The notes: generated from the sequence alone by a model not told the origin. 49,664 bases of DNA from Tubiluchus corallicola (GCA_030141605.1 JAQGDQ010001287.1:1-49664); one strand, 5' to 3'. Counted from the first letter of the stretch, positions 31,653 through 42,590 are shown. Program-made: numbers and translations.

Positions 31653-31851
31653 CTGTAAAAAAAAGGTTTCGTATACTGTCAGCCTTTTCTTCCAAAGATA
31701 TAATAGTTTGCTCGGAAGTAGTGCTGACAAGCCACTGGCTTAGCAGCGTCTAGCTAAATTCTGGATCAGTGCTGTGCTTATCTATCTGGGGGTACATTTC
31801 TTTTATTTTAAAATTCTGCCTGCACCCTGTCTATAACAGACGTAATGGGCA

Positions 31852-32162
31852 TATGATGATGACGATAATGATAATGGCGATGATGGTGACAACGACGACG
31901 ACGATGATGATGACGATGACGGTGATGATGATGATGATAATAATGATGATGATGATGACGACGGCGATGACAGTGATGATTACGATGATGATGACGATAA
32001 TGATAATGGCGATGATGGTGACAACGACGACGACGATGATGATGACGATGACGGTAATGATGATGATGACGGCGACGATGACGATGATGATGACGACGAC
32101 GATGAGGACGACGACGATGACGACGGCGACGATGACGACGGTGATGATGATGATGATGATAT
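31852..32162. repeat. (GAT/GAC)n trinucleotide microsatellite
   Basis: About 310 bp of imperfect GAT, GAC and GGC triplets, containing a repeated ~110-bp block (ATGATGACGATAATGATAAT at 31855 and again near 31988). It is open in several frames on both strands because its unit is three bases. Confidence 0.95.
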
Positions 32163-32528
32163 TCAAGCGCTATGCAATGCTTTTAGCTTTGATTACGCTC
32201 AACGCCAACAGTTACACGTTTTTTTTAGATTTTAATCTGTTTTGCTATAAGAAAATGTAGGCCTACTATACAATAGAATAGCAGTACCAAATTAAATTTA
32301 TGCTCTCAATGCAAGATTTATATTTGCTTATTCTGTTATAAAAATTGTGTTTTAAAAAAGACTAATGTTAGCATAAAGTTATTAATGAGTTTCTCTTACA
32401 ATACGTTAAGCATTAAGACGAATAAAATGTGTCATTGTAACTTTTTAAGTTGGTTAATCGGTTCTGCAGACTGATTTATGACTGATCCAAAATTCATTGT
32501 TTCAACAAGTGTGACATCACATGTCCCA

Positions 32529-32930
32529 ATAAACCTTTTGACAGTTCCGGCGATTGATGATGATCGTGAAAAGGTCAAAGGTTAACTGTACTAGACAACG
32601 CATTTGTGTACACTTGACAACATCTAGCAGCACAAGCTATTGTAATAGCAACAGTTTTAACAGCTAGCTAGAATCTTACCTATTTTATTTTTTCTTGTTA
32701 CCAAACAAGATCCTGCTGGTAAATCACTCTACGCACAGACTAATGCACAATTAAGTAAAGTACACGCAAAACAACTGAGGTTACTGAACTGACGCGGCAC
32801 ATGACTTTGTTTTACCCACACGTAACGTAACGGTTGCAGTTAAGACGCATTACTGTAGTACACTTAACCGTTGACCTGCAGCAACTGCGCATGCGCACAA
32901 CGAAACTGTGACAAACTTGAGCATGACATA
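32529..32930 (+). mobile_element. MITE family A, copy 3
   Basis: It runs from AATAAACCTTTTGACAGTTCC to GAAACTGTGACAAACTTGA, with both internal GGTCAAAGGTTAA and inverse motifs. Its right end lies about 20 bases from the donor of CARP exon 2. Confidence 0.75.
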
Positions 32931-32950
32931 ATTGTAGTCAAAAGACTCAC

Positions 32951-33148
32951 CTCGCCAGGAAACGCTATGTGATTTACAGTATGCTCGGAACCTTTACTGT
33001 CGTCCATGCCAAAATGAACGTACATTTCTTGAAATCTGTATTTATAAGAAAGTGGACCTCCTGTGATGTTAACGTGATGTTTGGGTTGTGTAGAATTGTT
33101 TAACATAAACACCAGATTGTGTCCATTGTTTACCAGAAAACCATGTAC
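32951..33148 (-). CDS. CARP (CA10/11-like), exon 2
   Basis: The 198-nt exon (66 codons) has acceptor ATATTTTAG and donor GTGAGT. It encodes VHGFLVNNGHNLVFMLNNST, QPKHHVNITGGPLSYKYRFQ, EMYVHFGMDDSKGSEHTVNH and IAFPGE. By CA2 numbering the proton-shuttle position His64 is kept (NNGH), ligand His94 is Tyr, ligand His96 is kept, and Glu106 is kept. NNST and VNIT are possible N-glycosylation sequons. The alignment continues without gaps from exon 1 and into exon 3. Confidence 0.95.
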
Positions 33149-33239
33149 CTAAAATATAATAGTAAAATATTATATTTGGTGTACTCGAAGCAAATTACAA
33201 ACTCTGAATTTTAATCATGCAGTGAGCTGTATTAAATAT

Positions 33240-33655
33240 TATGTTGTTGTTGGCATCCTTCCGTCTCGGAAGACACTGGAGTGTGCGCCAAGAGAGTCAG
33301 TAATTGATCACATTGATGAAGCTGCAGCGTCGACGGTGGCTGAGCAATCCGATCCTTGAACCACTGGAGTGGCCTCTCCAGGGCACACGCCTGGGCAAGG
33401 TGTATGAAGATCCTGAATTGCCCAGACAACAGGAACCCCTCTCTTCTTCCCTGGTGTAGTCCAAAGGAAAGCGGAGCGATACGTTTGGCACCAGGTTGGC
33501 TGCAGGAGCTGCCGGAGTCAGTGAGTATGCTGCACTGATTTGCCTTCAGGGCTCCACACCTGATTTGGAAGGTTTACTCCTCTACACATGGCCGTTGGGT
33601 CACTTGACGTCCTCCGCCCTCTAGCCGTTGGGTGCTTGTGCAGCTCGAGTTCTCA
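33240..33655. repeat. GC-richer block, probable dispersed repeat
   Basis: The segment is much richer in G and C than its surroundings. It begins GGCATCCTTCCGTCTCGGAA and contains CAGGGCACACGCCTGGGCAA and AACAGGAACCCCTCTCTTCT. The TGGCATCCTTCCGTCTCG start is familiar from repeats in several animal genomes. Short frames on both strands lack motifs. It lies in the CARP intron between exons 1 and 2. Confidence 0.4.
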
Positions 33656-34067
33656 GTCAGTCGAGTTCTCTTTAGCATGTTAGTAAGATGCGACAAAGAT
33701 GTAAGTTTGATTTCTTCATATTTCATAAAATTATTATACATTTTCATTATAGCAGTTAATTATCTTTTTGACATTGGATTAGTAGAAAATATTTTTATTT
33801 GCTTCAGATGTAACGAAGTCGTGTCGCACATATGTCAGTCAGTCAGTCAAGTATGTCATGATGTGATAGTTATTTTGGAATGAGACGATGATTGCCCATT
33901 TTGGACAATAAAAAAAAACATAAATTACATTTAGAAGACTGATGGGTTTGTATTTAGCGCATGTCGTGCACAAAAGTTGCAGAAACATTTCAACTAGTTA
34001 AAACGTATCTACTAAGTAAATTACAGCAGCAGTTTGTGAGCAGTCTGAAGTGTTCAAATCTTATAAA

Positions 34068-34675
34068 CTTAAAGGAAGACGGGATGATTTTTCATCTACT
34101 ATCCCATTTTCAAGTCCGATTAAAAGTATACATTTTAACACAATTAATGCTGCAAAAGCGTTTCTGATAATTAAATAATAGATTAATATCTTAATTGACG
34201 GCGGGCGAGCCCAAATATTGATGACATCACAAACTAACATAATTTTCAACAGCAAAATATTCCACGAACGTGTTGCACGTGTTTGCGAAAGGGAAAATTG
34301 AAGTACAGTGCTACTGTAAGAGAATCTGTGTGTTGTACTAAAACTAGTCAAGTTTTAACATAAAAATTGAAATTTCAAATTTACCACTGTGCTCACGCAT
34401 GAGCTGTCGAGCATGTGCAGTACGTCACAGACGAACACCTCTGCACTGAGAGGTACAGCACTTGTTTTTTGTGCAACGCATTTTCGAAACGTCTAACTGA
34501 CAAATGGCAAAATATAAGAGTGAGAAACTAGTGGCGCGAACGTGAAATTGTGTTTGTGTGGTAACAATTCTTTCACATAAGTCATTTTTGAAAAACTAGT
34601 ATGTTTCCTTTCAATATTTTAAAGAGTCGATTGTTTTCACCTGAAGTTTGATTTTGGATCCGGTTTTGCTTTAAG
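34068..34675 (+). mobile_element. MITE family C, copy 3
   Basis: This is the best-preserved copy: CTTAAAGGAAGACGGGATGA at the left and GATCCGGTTTTGCTTTAAG at the right are inverse complements over about 18 bp. The interior matches copies 1, 2 and 4. Confidence 0.8.
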
Positions 34676-35299
34676 TCATTTCTACAAAATCAGTTATTTT
34701 AGGTTTCGACAGAATGTACAAAAAACGGAAATCAAAAATTCTGCAAGCATTGCAAAGCTTTAAAGAAAATATGACTAGCCTTTAAGATGAAAACATGCAT
34801 TGACACAGCAAGTACTCAATCCATTTTATTTCTTAGGAAACTCTGTTGAGAACAAGTATAAATCCTGGCATCTGATCAAGAACTGGTAATTTATTTTGGT
34901 TCCTAGATCTCGCGTATTTCGTGTTTAGCTCAGAAAAGGTGGGAGAGTCGATGTATCAAACTAAATGTTTTATCTAAAGTTTGTTCTCAAAAGGTTTATT
35001 GTCAGTATTTGATGTCCATTGTCGTGTCATCTGTATATATTTATAAATGAAAGCAATAAACAAATGAGTTAAAACATCGTGATGTAGTTATTTACATTAT
35101 CACTTCGTATATAACCACAAAACATAACAACAATAACTTCACTACATGACATGTAAATAAAACAAAAGAGAGTTAGTTAACGTCACGAAATTAACAATTC
35201 AAAATATCATCATGGGATTCTTTACTCCCGACACACTTGGTGTCTTTATTACATGAGGAAAACCGGCTCGTATAAGTGAGGAAACCTAACTTCCCTTTA

Positions 35300-35757
35300 A
35301 CTGCAGTTAGTACACATTAAGTTTAGAGATAGCTTTGCCTCTTAACGTGGGTAAAAACTTTAATTCCCTTTAACTACAGTTAGTACATATTAAGTTTAGA
35401 GATAGCTTTGCCTCTAAACGTGGGGAAAACTTTACTTCCCTTTAACTACAGTTTGTACATGTTAAGTTTAGAGATAGCGTTACCTCTAAACGTGGAGAAA
35501 ACTTTACTTCCCTTTAACTACAGCTAGTACATATTAAGTTTAGAGGTAGCTTTGCCTCTAAACGTGGGGAAAACTTTACTTCCTTTTAACTACAGTTAGT
35601 ACATATTAAGTTTAGAGATAGCTTTGCCTCTAAACGTGGGGAAAAACTATCTTCCCTTTAACTACAGTTTGTACATGTTAAGTTTAGAGATAGATTTACC
35701 TCTAAACGTGGGCAAAACTTTACTTTCTTTTAACTACAGTTAGTACATATTAGCCTG
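35300..35757. repeat. 72-bp minisatellite, about six units
   Basis: GTTTAGAGATAGCTTTGCCT recurs at 35321, 35394, 35466, 35538, 35610 and 35682, a spacing of 72-73. Units also carry ACTTCCCTTTAACTACAGTT. The family is the same as the 70-71-bp units at 16943-17258. Confidence 0.95.
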
Positions 35758-35890
35758 GGGGGGGGGGGAGTAAACCCCTACCGGGCGCATCCCCCGGGTG
35801 GCGGATGGAGGGCCCCTGGCTCACGAGCCAGGGTGCTCCGAATATTCAAATAAGGAGCTGTGGACCAAATCCTTCAGGATAGACCTAGCA
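35755..35890. other. GC-rich insert with a perfect stem-loop
   Basis: A run of about 13 G is followed by CCGGGCGCATCCCCCGGGTG and the hairpin CCCTGGCTC-AC-GAGCCAGGG. The composition is unlike the flanking F element, so this may be a small insertion or a truncated retroelement end. Confidence 0.5.
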
Positions 35891-36328
35891 AGTCACTGAA
35901 GTACTTTTTGCTCAAGTAACTCATGGCGAACACAACTGAAACAACGCGTTATCAAGTGTTCGCCGGCTGACAGATGAAAATCTACCAGGAGGATGGCGAG
36001 AAAGGTGAGAAATAGCTTTGCCTCTAAACGTGGGAAAAGACCTGCTCCGTCAACTTTCACGGCCGTCAGGTTTTTCCCGACGAAACGAGTTATTTCCTGT
36101 TTTCTTACATACATGATACTTGCACAATAAAACTACAGAAGTAATTATGTACTTTTTCTTTAAGTACTTCAATCCAGTTATTTATACAGAGCAAATAGTA
36201 GTTTGCTTACTTCGGAAATGCGTTTTCGAAAAACTCATACATTTCCATTTTCAGCTAGATAATGAACGTACAGAGGTTGTAATAACTTAAGTTTTAGGAA
36301 TTCTGATAAGACTATACTTGGTACTTAC

Positions 36329-36468
36329 CCGATGCTTATCTACGTGCAGTGGAATAAGCTGGGAATCATAAAGAAGTTGGCTTGTATTAATGTCAATAGG
36401 CGATTGCCTTTGACCTTTACTGCACATTTCCCACTCAGGATTGCCCATTAATCCCCAGTAACCAGGAC
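36329..36468 (-). CDS. CARP (CA10/11-like), exon 1 of those found
   Basis: This 140-nt exon has acceptor TTTCGACAG and donor GTAAGT. Two bases complete a Gly codon from an upstream exon, then 46 codons encode PGYWGLMGNPEWEMCSKGQR, QSPIDINTSQLLYDSQLIPL and HVDKHR. The YWG, CSKGxRQSPI and IDKHR-type sequences match the N-terminal part of alpha carbonic anhydrases of the CA10/CARPA group. The preceding exon, expected to carry the signal peptide and a WW-Y motif, was not found between 36470 and the window end. An ATG upstream in the same frame lies in intron sequence and is not the start. Confidence 0.95.
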
Positions 36469-36679
36469 CTGTCGAAATAAAATAACCTGTTGGCAAGATT
36501 AAGCAATTAAACTCAAATGACACCACAAACATCACAAACAAACAACAAAAAACACAAACAACTGCAAATCATATAATCTACAACGGTACACACGTACAAA
36601 ATTATCACCAAGGAAAAGGTTCCTCAAGTGAGTCAACTGCAAAGTATAGTACTTAATATTTTTTATACAATTTTCACAC

Positions 36680-36812
36680 TGCAAGCTTAAAGCACAAGAA
36701 AACTTTCCACTTACACTAAGCTCAAAAATTCGTCTTGAAATTTTATAGCGGTTATTACCTTTTCGCATGCAGGGCTTGCGTAGGCAGTAACACTGTATAA
36801 AACTAGTTATTT
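36680..36812 (+). mobile_element. Dispersed repeat family G, partial copy 3
   Basis: TTAAAGCACAAGAAAACTTTC, AAAAATTCGTCTTGAAATTT and GCAGTAACACTGTATAAAA match the left part of the copies at 9066 and 23233. Confidence 0.5.
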
Positions 36813-36825
36813 TTCTGATGACGGA

Positions 36826-37880
36826 AAGAAAATGTAACTATAACTATATACTTTCTGGAAGTGGAAAAGGAAATGTAACTATAACTATATACTTTTCTGG
36901 AAGTGGAAAAGGAAATGTAACTGTAACTATATACTTTTCGGAAGGTGGAAAGGAAATGTAACTATAACTATATACTTTTCTGGAGGTAGAAAAGGAAATG
37001 TAACTATAACTATATACTTTTCGGAAGGTGGAAAGGAAATGTAACTATAACCATATACTTTTTTGGAGGTGGAAAGGAAATGTAACTATAACTATATACT
37101 TTTCTAGAGGTGGAAAAGGAAATGTAACTGTAACTATATACTTTCTAGAGGTGGAAAAGGAAATGTAACTATAACTATATACTTTTCGGAAGGTGGAAAG
37201 GAAATGTAACAATAACTATATACTTTTCTGGAAGTGGAAAAGGGAATGTAACTATAACTATATACTTTTCTAGAGGTGGAAAAAGAAATGTAACTATAAC
37301 TATATACTTTTCTGGAGGTGGAAAAGGAAATGTAACTATAACTATATACTTTTCTGGAGGTGGAAAAGGAAATGTAACTATAACTATATACTTTCTGGAG
37401 GTGGAAAAGGAAATGTAACTATAACTATATGCTTTTCTGGTGGTGGAAAGGAAATGTAACTATAACTATATACTTTTCTGGAGGTGGAAAAGGAAATGTA
37501 ACTATAACTATATACTTTTCTGGAGGTGGAAAAGGAAATGTAACTATAACTATATACTTTTCTGGTGGTGGAAAAGGAAATGTAACTATAACTATATACT
37601 TTTCTGGTGGTGGAAAGGAAATGTAACTATAACTATATACTTTTCTGGAGGTGGAAAAGGAAATGTAACTATAACTATATACTTTTCTGGAGGTGGAAAA
37701 GGAAATGTAACTATAACTATATACTTTTCTGGTGGTGGAAAGGAAATGTAACTATAACTATATACTTTTCTGGAGGTGGAAAAGGAAATGTAACTATAAC
37801 TATATGCTTTTCTGGAGGTGGAAAAGGAAATGTAACCATAACTATATACATTTCTGGTGGTGGAAAGGAACTGTAATTAT
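36826..37880. repeat. ~42-bp minisatellite, about 25 units
   Basis: Units consist of GGAGGTGGAAAAGGAAATG, then TAACTATAACTATATACTTT. Units of 41 and 42 bp alternate. Where 42-bp units dominate, frames stay open and give 14-residue repeats; a single missing A in the GGAAAAGG run shifts them, so they are not genes. Confidence 0.97.
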
Positions 37881-38630
37881 ACACAGTTACTTTTTGAGAG
37901 TGGATTTGTGACTGCAGCGAGTTACATTTTCAAAAATAGTAAAGGAATTACCCCGGCACTAAAAACTACTTCGCAGAAATGTCTAGATAAGTTCAAATGT
38001 GCAATAGACAGGCAATGGACTATGGACAATATGTAGTTAGTGCACTATGACTGTCCTGAAATGCCTAATTTATTACTAAATACAGATACTATTTTTTAAA
38101 TTTTTATAAGTCACTCAACATAAGCAATCAACTGCGACTAATGCGCCCTAGTGCGGCAATATTTGAAACTAATAGCTAGCGTTTACAGGCAATGTTTAAA
38201 CGGTTCTCTAAGCAATTTGCTATAACCAATGTCGTTGACTTAACTTTACAATGTTGTAACTAATACTCAAACGACAATTGTACACTCGCAACAGTAACCA
38301 GCTGAGAAGAAAAGCGATTATTTACATAGATTCCTTCTCAAAGTGAAATTTTATGTCAAGTAGTTTAACGGAAGCCATTAGCGATATAATAAAGCATTCA
38401 GTCGCTTAATGGATTGGTAAAACGAATTGTTGCAGTGAATAAACCAATAGCCACAGATTGCTAATTTGCTGATATTAAAGGATGGTTTACATCTACTCAC
38501 ATTTGGTAGCGTTAGTATATTTGTGCAACGTAAACACCAATGCCACCAAAATAAACGAATGGTGGGTTTAGAAACAAAGTTTAGAAAAAGTTTTTTAACT
38601 TTGATGAGATTAAATTATGGTAAATTAGAC
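37881..38630. other. Non-coding stretch, nothing recognised
   Basis: Searched for the missing first CARP exon on the minus strand without success. No other feature seen. Confidence 0.35.
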
Positions 38631-39317
38631 TAGGTTAGGTTAGGTTAGGTTAGGTTAGGCTAGGCTAGGTTAGGTTAGGTTAGGTTAGGTTAGGTTAGGT
38701 TAGGTTAGGTTAGGTTAGGTTAGGTTAGGTTAGGTTAGGTTAGGTTAGGTTAGGTTAGGTTAGGTTAGGTTAAATTAGATTACATTACATTAGATTAGGT
38801 TGGGATGAGTTGGGTTGGATTGGATTGGTTTGGGTTGGGTTGGATTGGATTGGATTAGATTAGATTGGATTGGATTGGATTGGATTGGATTGGATTGGAT
38901 TGGATTGGATTGGATTGGATTGGATTGGATTGGATTGGATTGGATTGGATTGGATTGGATTGGATTGGATTGGATTGGATTGGATTGGATTGGATTGGAT
39001 TGGATTAGATTAGATTAGATTAGATTAGATTAGATTAGATTAGATTAGATTAGATTAGATTAGATTAGATTAGATTAGATTAGATTAGATTAGATTAGAT
39101 TAGATTAGATTAGATTAGATTAGATTAGATTAGATTAGATTAGATTAGATTAGATTAGATTAGATTAGATTAGATTAGATTAGATTAGATTAGATTAGAT
39201 TAGATTAGATTAGATTAGATTAGATTAGATTAGATTAGATTAGATTAGATTAGGCTAGGCTAGGCTAGGCTAGGCTAGGCTAGGCTAGGCTAGACTAGAC
39301 TAGACTAGACTAGACTA
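38631..39317. repeat. Pentanucleotide mosaic: TTAGG, then TTGGA, TTAGA, CTAGG and CTAGA
   Basis: The runs are (GGTTA)n 38631-38771, (GGATT)n about 38806-39005 with a few GATTA units, (AGATT)n 39004-39252, (GGCTA)n 39253-39292 and (GACTA)n to 39317. Each run differs from its neighbour by one base per unit. Confidence 0.97.
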
Positions 39318-39764
39318 GATTAGAGTAATTTATCTGTGTGATTCCATATGCATATGTACTATTTAATTCCACACAATTCATTATAATTACATTGAGATGG
39401 GTTGGCGAAAGACCGTAATGGTCACCTAGTAGCCACCCCTATTTATAAAACATTACTATTGTATTTAGTTAATTTAGTAGTGCTATTAGCAGCTGGTCAG
39501 AGACTAATATTTTGCAGTTATCATATTAATAAAATCATGTTAGTAGGTAAAAATCAACAATGAGATTATCAGATGTTCTTTACATAAGTTCAGGCAAATC
39601 ATCGTCATATTCCACAGCGGAAACCTATCATTTAATTTCAACACGCTTTAGTAATATAGGTTAAATGAGTTTGTTAGATTGAGTCATTAAACGAAATAAA
39701 ATGATTTGATTTACTGTGGAACGAGAATTTGATTTGAATTTGTCAATTTTAGTGTGTTGAATGT
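39318..39764. other. Non-coding stretch
   Basis: A GGTTGGCGAAAGACCGTAATGG segment near 39400 resembles the 3' end of a LINE-type hairpin (compare GACCAATTGGTC, CTTTCG at 16825), followed by AATAAA near 39529. This is too weak to call. Confidence 0.25.
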
Positions 39765-40197
39765 TTATGTGAAGTTAAGTTTATGACATATATCAGTGTT
39801 TGATGTTGCTTTCTGTTTTTTTATATTTGTGTTTTCATATTTGTATTTGTATTTTTGTTTATTAATGTTCTACGTACCATCTTGTACATATATTTCTTTT
39901 GTCTGGTACTTTGTAATTATGTGAAGTTGAGTTTGTGACATACATCAGTGTTTGATATTGTTTATGTTTTTTTTGTATTTGTATTTTTGTTGATAAATGT
40001 TCTACGTACCATCTTGTACATATATTTGTTTTGTCTGGTACTTTGTAATTATGTGAAGTTGAGTTTGTGACATACATCAGTGTTTGATGTTGTTTTCTGT
40101 TTTTGTATTTGTGTTTTTGTATTTGTATTTTTATTTATTAATGTTCTACCTACCGTCTTGTACATACATTTGTTTTGTCTGGTACTTTGTAATTAAT
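39765..40197. repeat. ~132-152-bp minisatellite, three units
   Basis: GTGAAGTTGAGTTTGTGACA starts near 39769 (variant), 39921 and 40053. Each unit ends GTCTGGTACTTTGTAATTA. Length differences come from GTTTTTGTATTT runs. Confidence 0.9.
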
Positions 40198-40679
40198 GAT
40201 CGTATAATTTTGTTAATGTATTTTTACCCAATAAATTATAACCTATATGTAAGCTGACACAGCAACCGTGACACTGCTAGGATCTACTGTTTCTATGACA
40301 TCTAAACGTTTTGTGATGAAGGAAAACTTCTGCATAATAATAAAAAACTTGATCTAAGCAGCTTAAATGTTGCTTTTCGCGTTGAATGCTTTCAGTAAAT
40401 TTTCAATAGCCCTACGCGATGCGTCTAACAAACATTGTAAATCATCAGAACAAAGATCTTTCTCCTCAAATCTTGCTGATCAGATGAAATTTACGTTTAT
40501 CTTTTCAAACTGTCGACTTAAATAGCTTCACACAATAACGCTTTTTTATCATCTCCATTCTCTGTTCGGCTCGTGTGACTCTGTTCTTGTTGAAACGCTT
40601 TTGTTATTACTTGCACAGATCATTTTACTACATAATCTATAGACACACAGAAGCAAACCAAGCTAACATGACTGACGTA

Positions 40680-41046
40680 TCTGAATGACTGACTGACAGC
40701 AGACTGAGTGACTGGCTGGCTGGCTGAGTGACAGCTGACTGACTGAGTGACTGGCTGACTGATTGATTGACTAGCTGGCTACATGACTGACTGCCTGACT
40801 GGCTGGCTGAGCGACTAGCTCACTGACTGACTAGCTGGCTACTTGACTGATTGATTGACTGACTGACTAACTAACTAACTAACTGACTGACAGCTGGCTG
40901 ACTGACTGACTAACTAACTGACTGACTAACTAAATGGATGAATGAATGAATGAATGAATGAATGAATGAATGAATGAATGAATGAATGAATGAATGAATG
41001 AATGAATGAATGAATGAATGAATGAATGAATGAATGAATAAATGAA
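40680..41046. repeat. Compound tetranucleotide microsatellite (CTGA, TGGC, TGAA)
   Basis: Imperfect CTGA/CTGG/CTAA units to about 40930, then nearly pure (TGAA)n to 41046. Its right edge coincides with the outer end of the inverted duplication. Confidence 0.95.
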
Positions 41047-41089
41047 TGAATGGAAGGAACGAGTTTTCGCAGCATTTCCTTAGCGTTTA

Positions 41090-41400
41090 CTCAGTCTTGG
41101 TATTCTTGTAAAGGTACCGAAACAGCTTACAAAGTACTGCTGTGGGTAAAGCAAAGCAAAATTCAGTAACTTCAGTTGTTCTATGTGGACTTGACTTAAT
41201 TATGTGCATTAGTCTCTGCAGGATCTTGCTTGGAAACAAGGAAAAATGAACTAGGTAAGGTTCTATAGCTAGCATTTGTCCCTTTTCTTAATTACTATTG
41301 CAACAGCATGGGCTGCAAGGATGGATTGTCAAGTATGCACAACACATTGTCTGTTACACATAACCTTTGACCTTTTCAAGATCGTCATCAATCATTATCA
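41090..41400 (-). mobile_element. MITE family A, internally altered copy (left arm)
   Basis: Shares GGTAAAGCAAAGC, AACTGAAGTTACTGAA-type words and the AGGTCAAAGGTTATGTGTAA end in inverse orientation. The outer terminal repeat is not intact. The same copy appears at 49310-49622 in the right arm. Confidence 0.65.
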
Positions 41401-41820
41401 CGTAATTAGCCTCTAAAATTTATTTAGCTTTTAATTTACTAACCCTGTATATATATATATATATATATATTATTTTAGCTCCTATTTGTAGTTTATACGG
41501 TCTTGTATACACTCAAAATAGAAAATAAATTGAGTTGAATTGAAAGGGAGTCTTTTTAACTTCAGAAAGTTGGGTATCATCACAAAGGACGCCCTATGTA
41601 TTATTCATAGCAGCACTTGATTATAGTCGGGCATAATAATACCGATCAAGTAATGAAGGACCACTTTAGCCTGGCTCTGAGTACGGCAGAATAATTAGAG
41701 AGTACCAACTCTGCCAAGTGTATGATCAATATCTTCAAACAGTTGTATCGTGGCTATTCCACGAGCATCAGAGAAATGTCCAGTTAGGACTCAGGACAAA
41801 AAATTAATGTAAGACGGATT

Positions 41821-42590
41821 TGATTCTTTTACACTTTCTCGTACACAGCATGATTCTTTTAAACGTTTTTGTACACAGCATAATTCTTTTACACGTTTTT
41901 GTGCGCAGCATGATTCTTTTACACGTTTTTGTACACAGCATGATTCTTTTACACGTTCGTGTACACAGCATGATTCTTTGACACGTTTTTGTGCACAGCA
42001 TGATTCTTTTACACGTTTTTGTACACAGCATGATTCTTTTACACGTTTGTGTACACAGCATGATTCTTTTACACGTTTTTGTGCACAGCATAATTCTTTT
42101 ACGCGTTTTTGTACACAGCATGATTCTTTCACATGTTCGTGTACACAGCATGATTCTTTGACACGTTTTTGTGCACAGCATGATTCTTTTACACGTTTTT
42201 GTACACAGCATGATTCTTTTACACGTTTGTGTACACAGCATGATTCTTTGACACGTTTTTGTACACAGCATGATACTTTTACACGTTTTTGTGCACAGCA
42301 TGATTCTTTTACACGTTTGTGTACACAGCATGATTCTTTTACACGTTTTTGTACACAGCATGATACTTTTACACGTTTGTGTACACAGCATGATTCTTTT
42401 ACACGTTTTTGTGCACAGCATGATTCTTTTACACGTTTTTGTACACAGCATGATGCTTTTACACGTTTTTGTGCACAGCATGATTCTTTTACGCGTTTTT
42501 GTACACAGCATGATTCTTTTACACGTTTTTGTACACAGCATGATTCTTTTACACGTTTTTGTACACAGCATGATTCTTTTTCGGTAGATT
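41821..42590. repeat. 30-bp satellite array, left arm, about 26 units
   Basis: Units read ACACGTTTTTGTRCACAGCA then TGATTCTTTT, with variants at a handful of positions (G/A in GTGCAC, TTT/TTTG before ACACG, CGTTTG). The unit length is a multiple of three and lacks stops in most frames, so frames of up to 328 codons run through on both strands. They are extended by the adjacent 17-bp repeats and MITE C piece. There is no protein-like signal apart from periodicity. Confidence 0.97.

Larger units (their letters stand above)
34845..36225 (+). mobile_element. F-type (pearl-like) element, copy F2
   Basis: The left flank matches 11340-11848. The core is the 72-bp minisatellite at 35300-35757. A GC-rich insert follows at 35755-35890. 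The tail has the hairpin GGGAAAAGACCTG (36032-36044) with CAGGTTTTTCCC (36067-36078) and then AAGTAATTATGTACTTTTTC and TTACTTCGGAAATGCGTTTT, as in F1. Confidence 0.65.
19573..36468 (-). other. Carbonic anhydrase-related protein gene (CA10/CA11/CARPA type), locus span
   Basis: Six exons join in phase to about 262 codons of alpha-carbonic-anhydrase fold. Zinc ligands by CA2 numbering: His94 is Tyr (EMYVHFG), His96 is kept, and His119 is Gln (EIQIFGYN). His64 (NNGH), Glu106 (GSEHTV) and Thr199 (VTWII) remain. Loss of two ligands fits the acatalytic CARP class; CA10 and CA11 are secreted or neuron-surface glycoproteins that bind neurexins in vertebrates. The WIIMNKPIYVT and PGCHETV sequences match the invertebrate CARPA form. 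The 5' exon with signal peptide was not located and should lie right of 36470. Introns are packed with MITEs, minisatellites, the tRNA gene and a possible nested gene. Confidence 0.88.

Noticed and set aside
31769-32260. 163-codon frame of Met/Thr repeats
   Set aside because: Translation of a GAT/GAC microsatellite; the complementary strand is open as well.
32864-33112. Stand-alone minus-strand gene beginning at an ATG within CARP exon 2
   Set aside because: The ATG is an internal Met of the exon; homology extends upstream to the acceptor at 33149 and stops at the donor at 32950, with MITE sequence after it.
37429-37876. Overlapping frames with a 14-residue repeat (GGGKGNVTITIYFS)
   Set aside because: Artefact of the 42-bp minisatellite, open in more than one frame and broken by 41-bp units.
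38631-38771. True telomere or chromosome end at the TTAGG run
   Set aside because: It is internal, is followed by four other pentanucleotide runs, and unique sequence continues on both sides.
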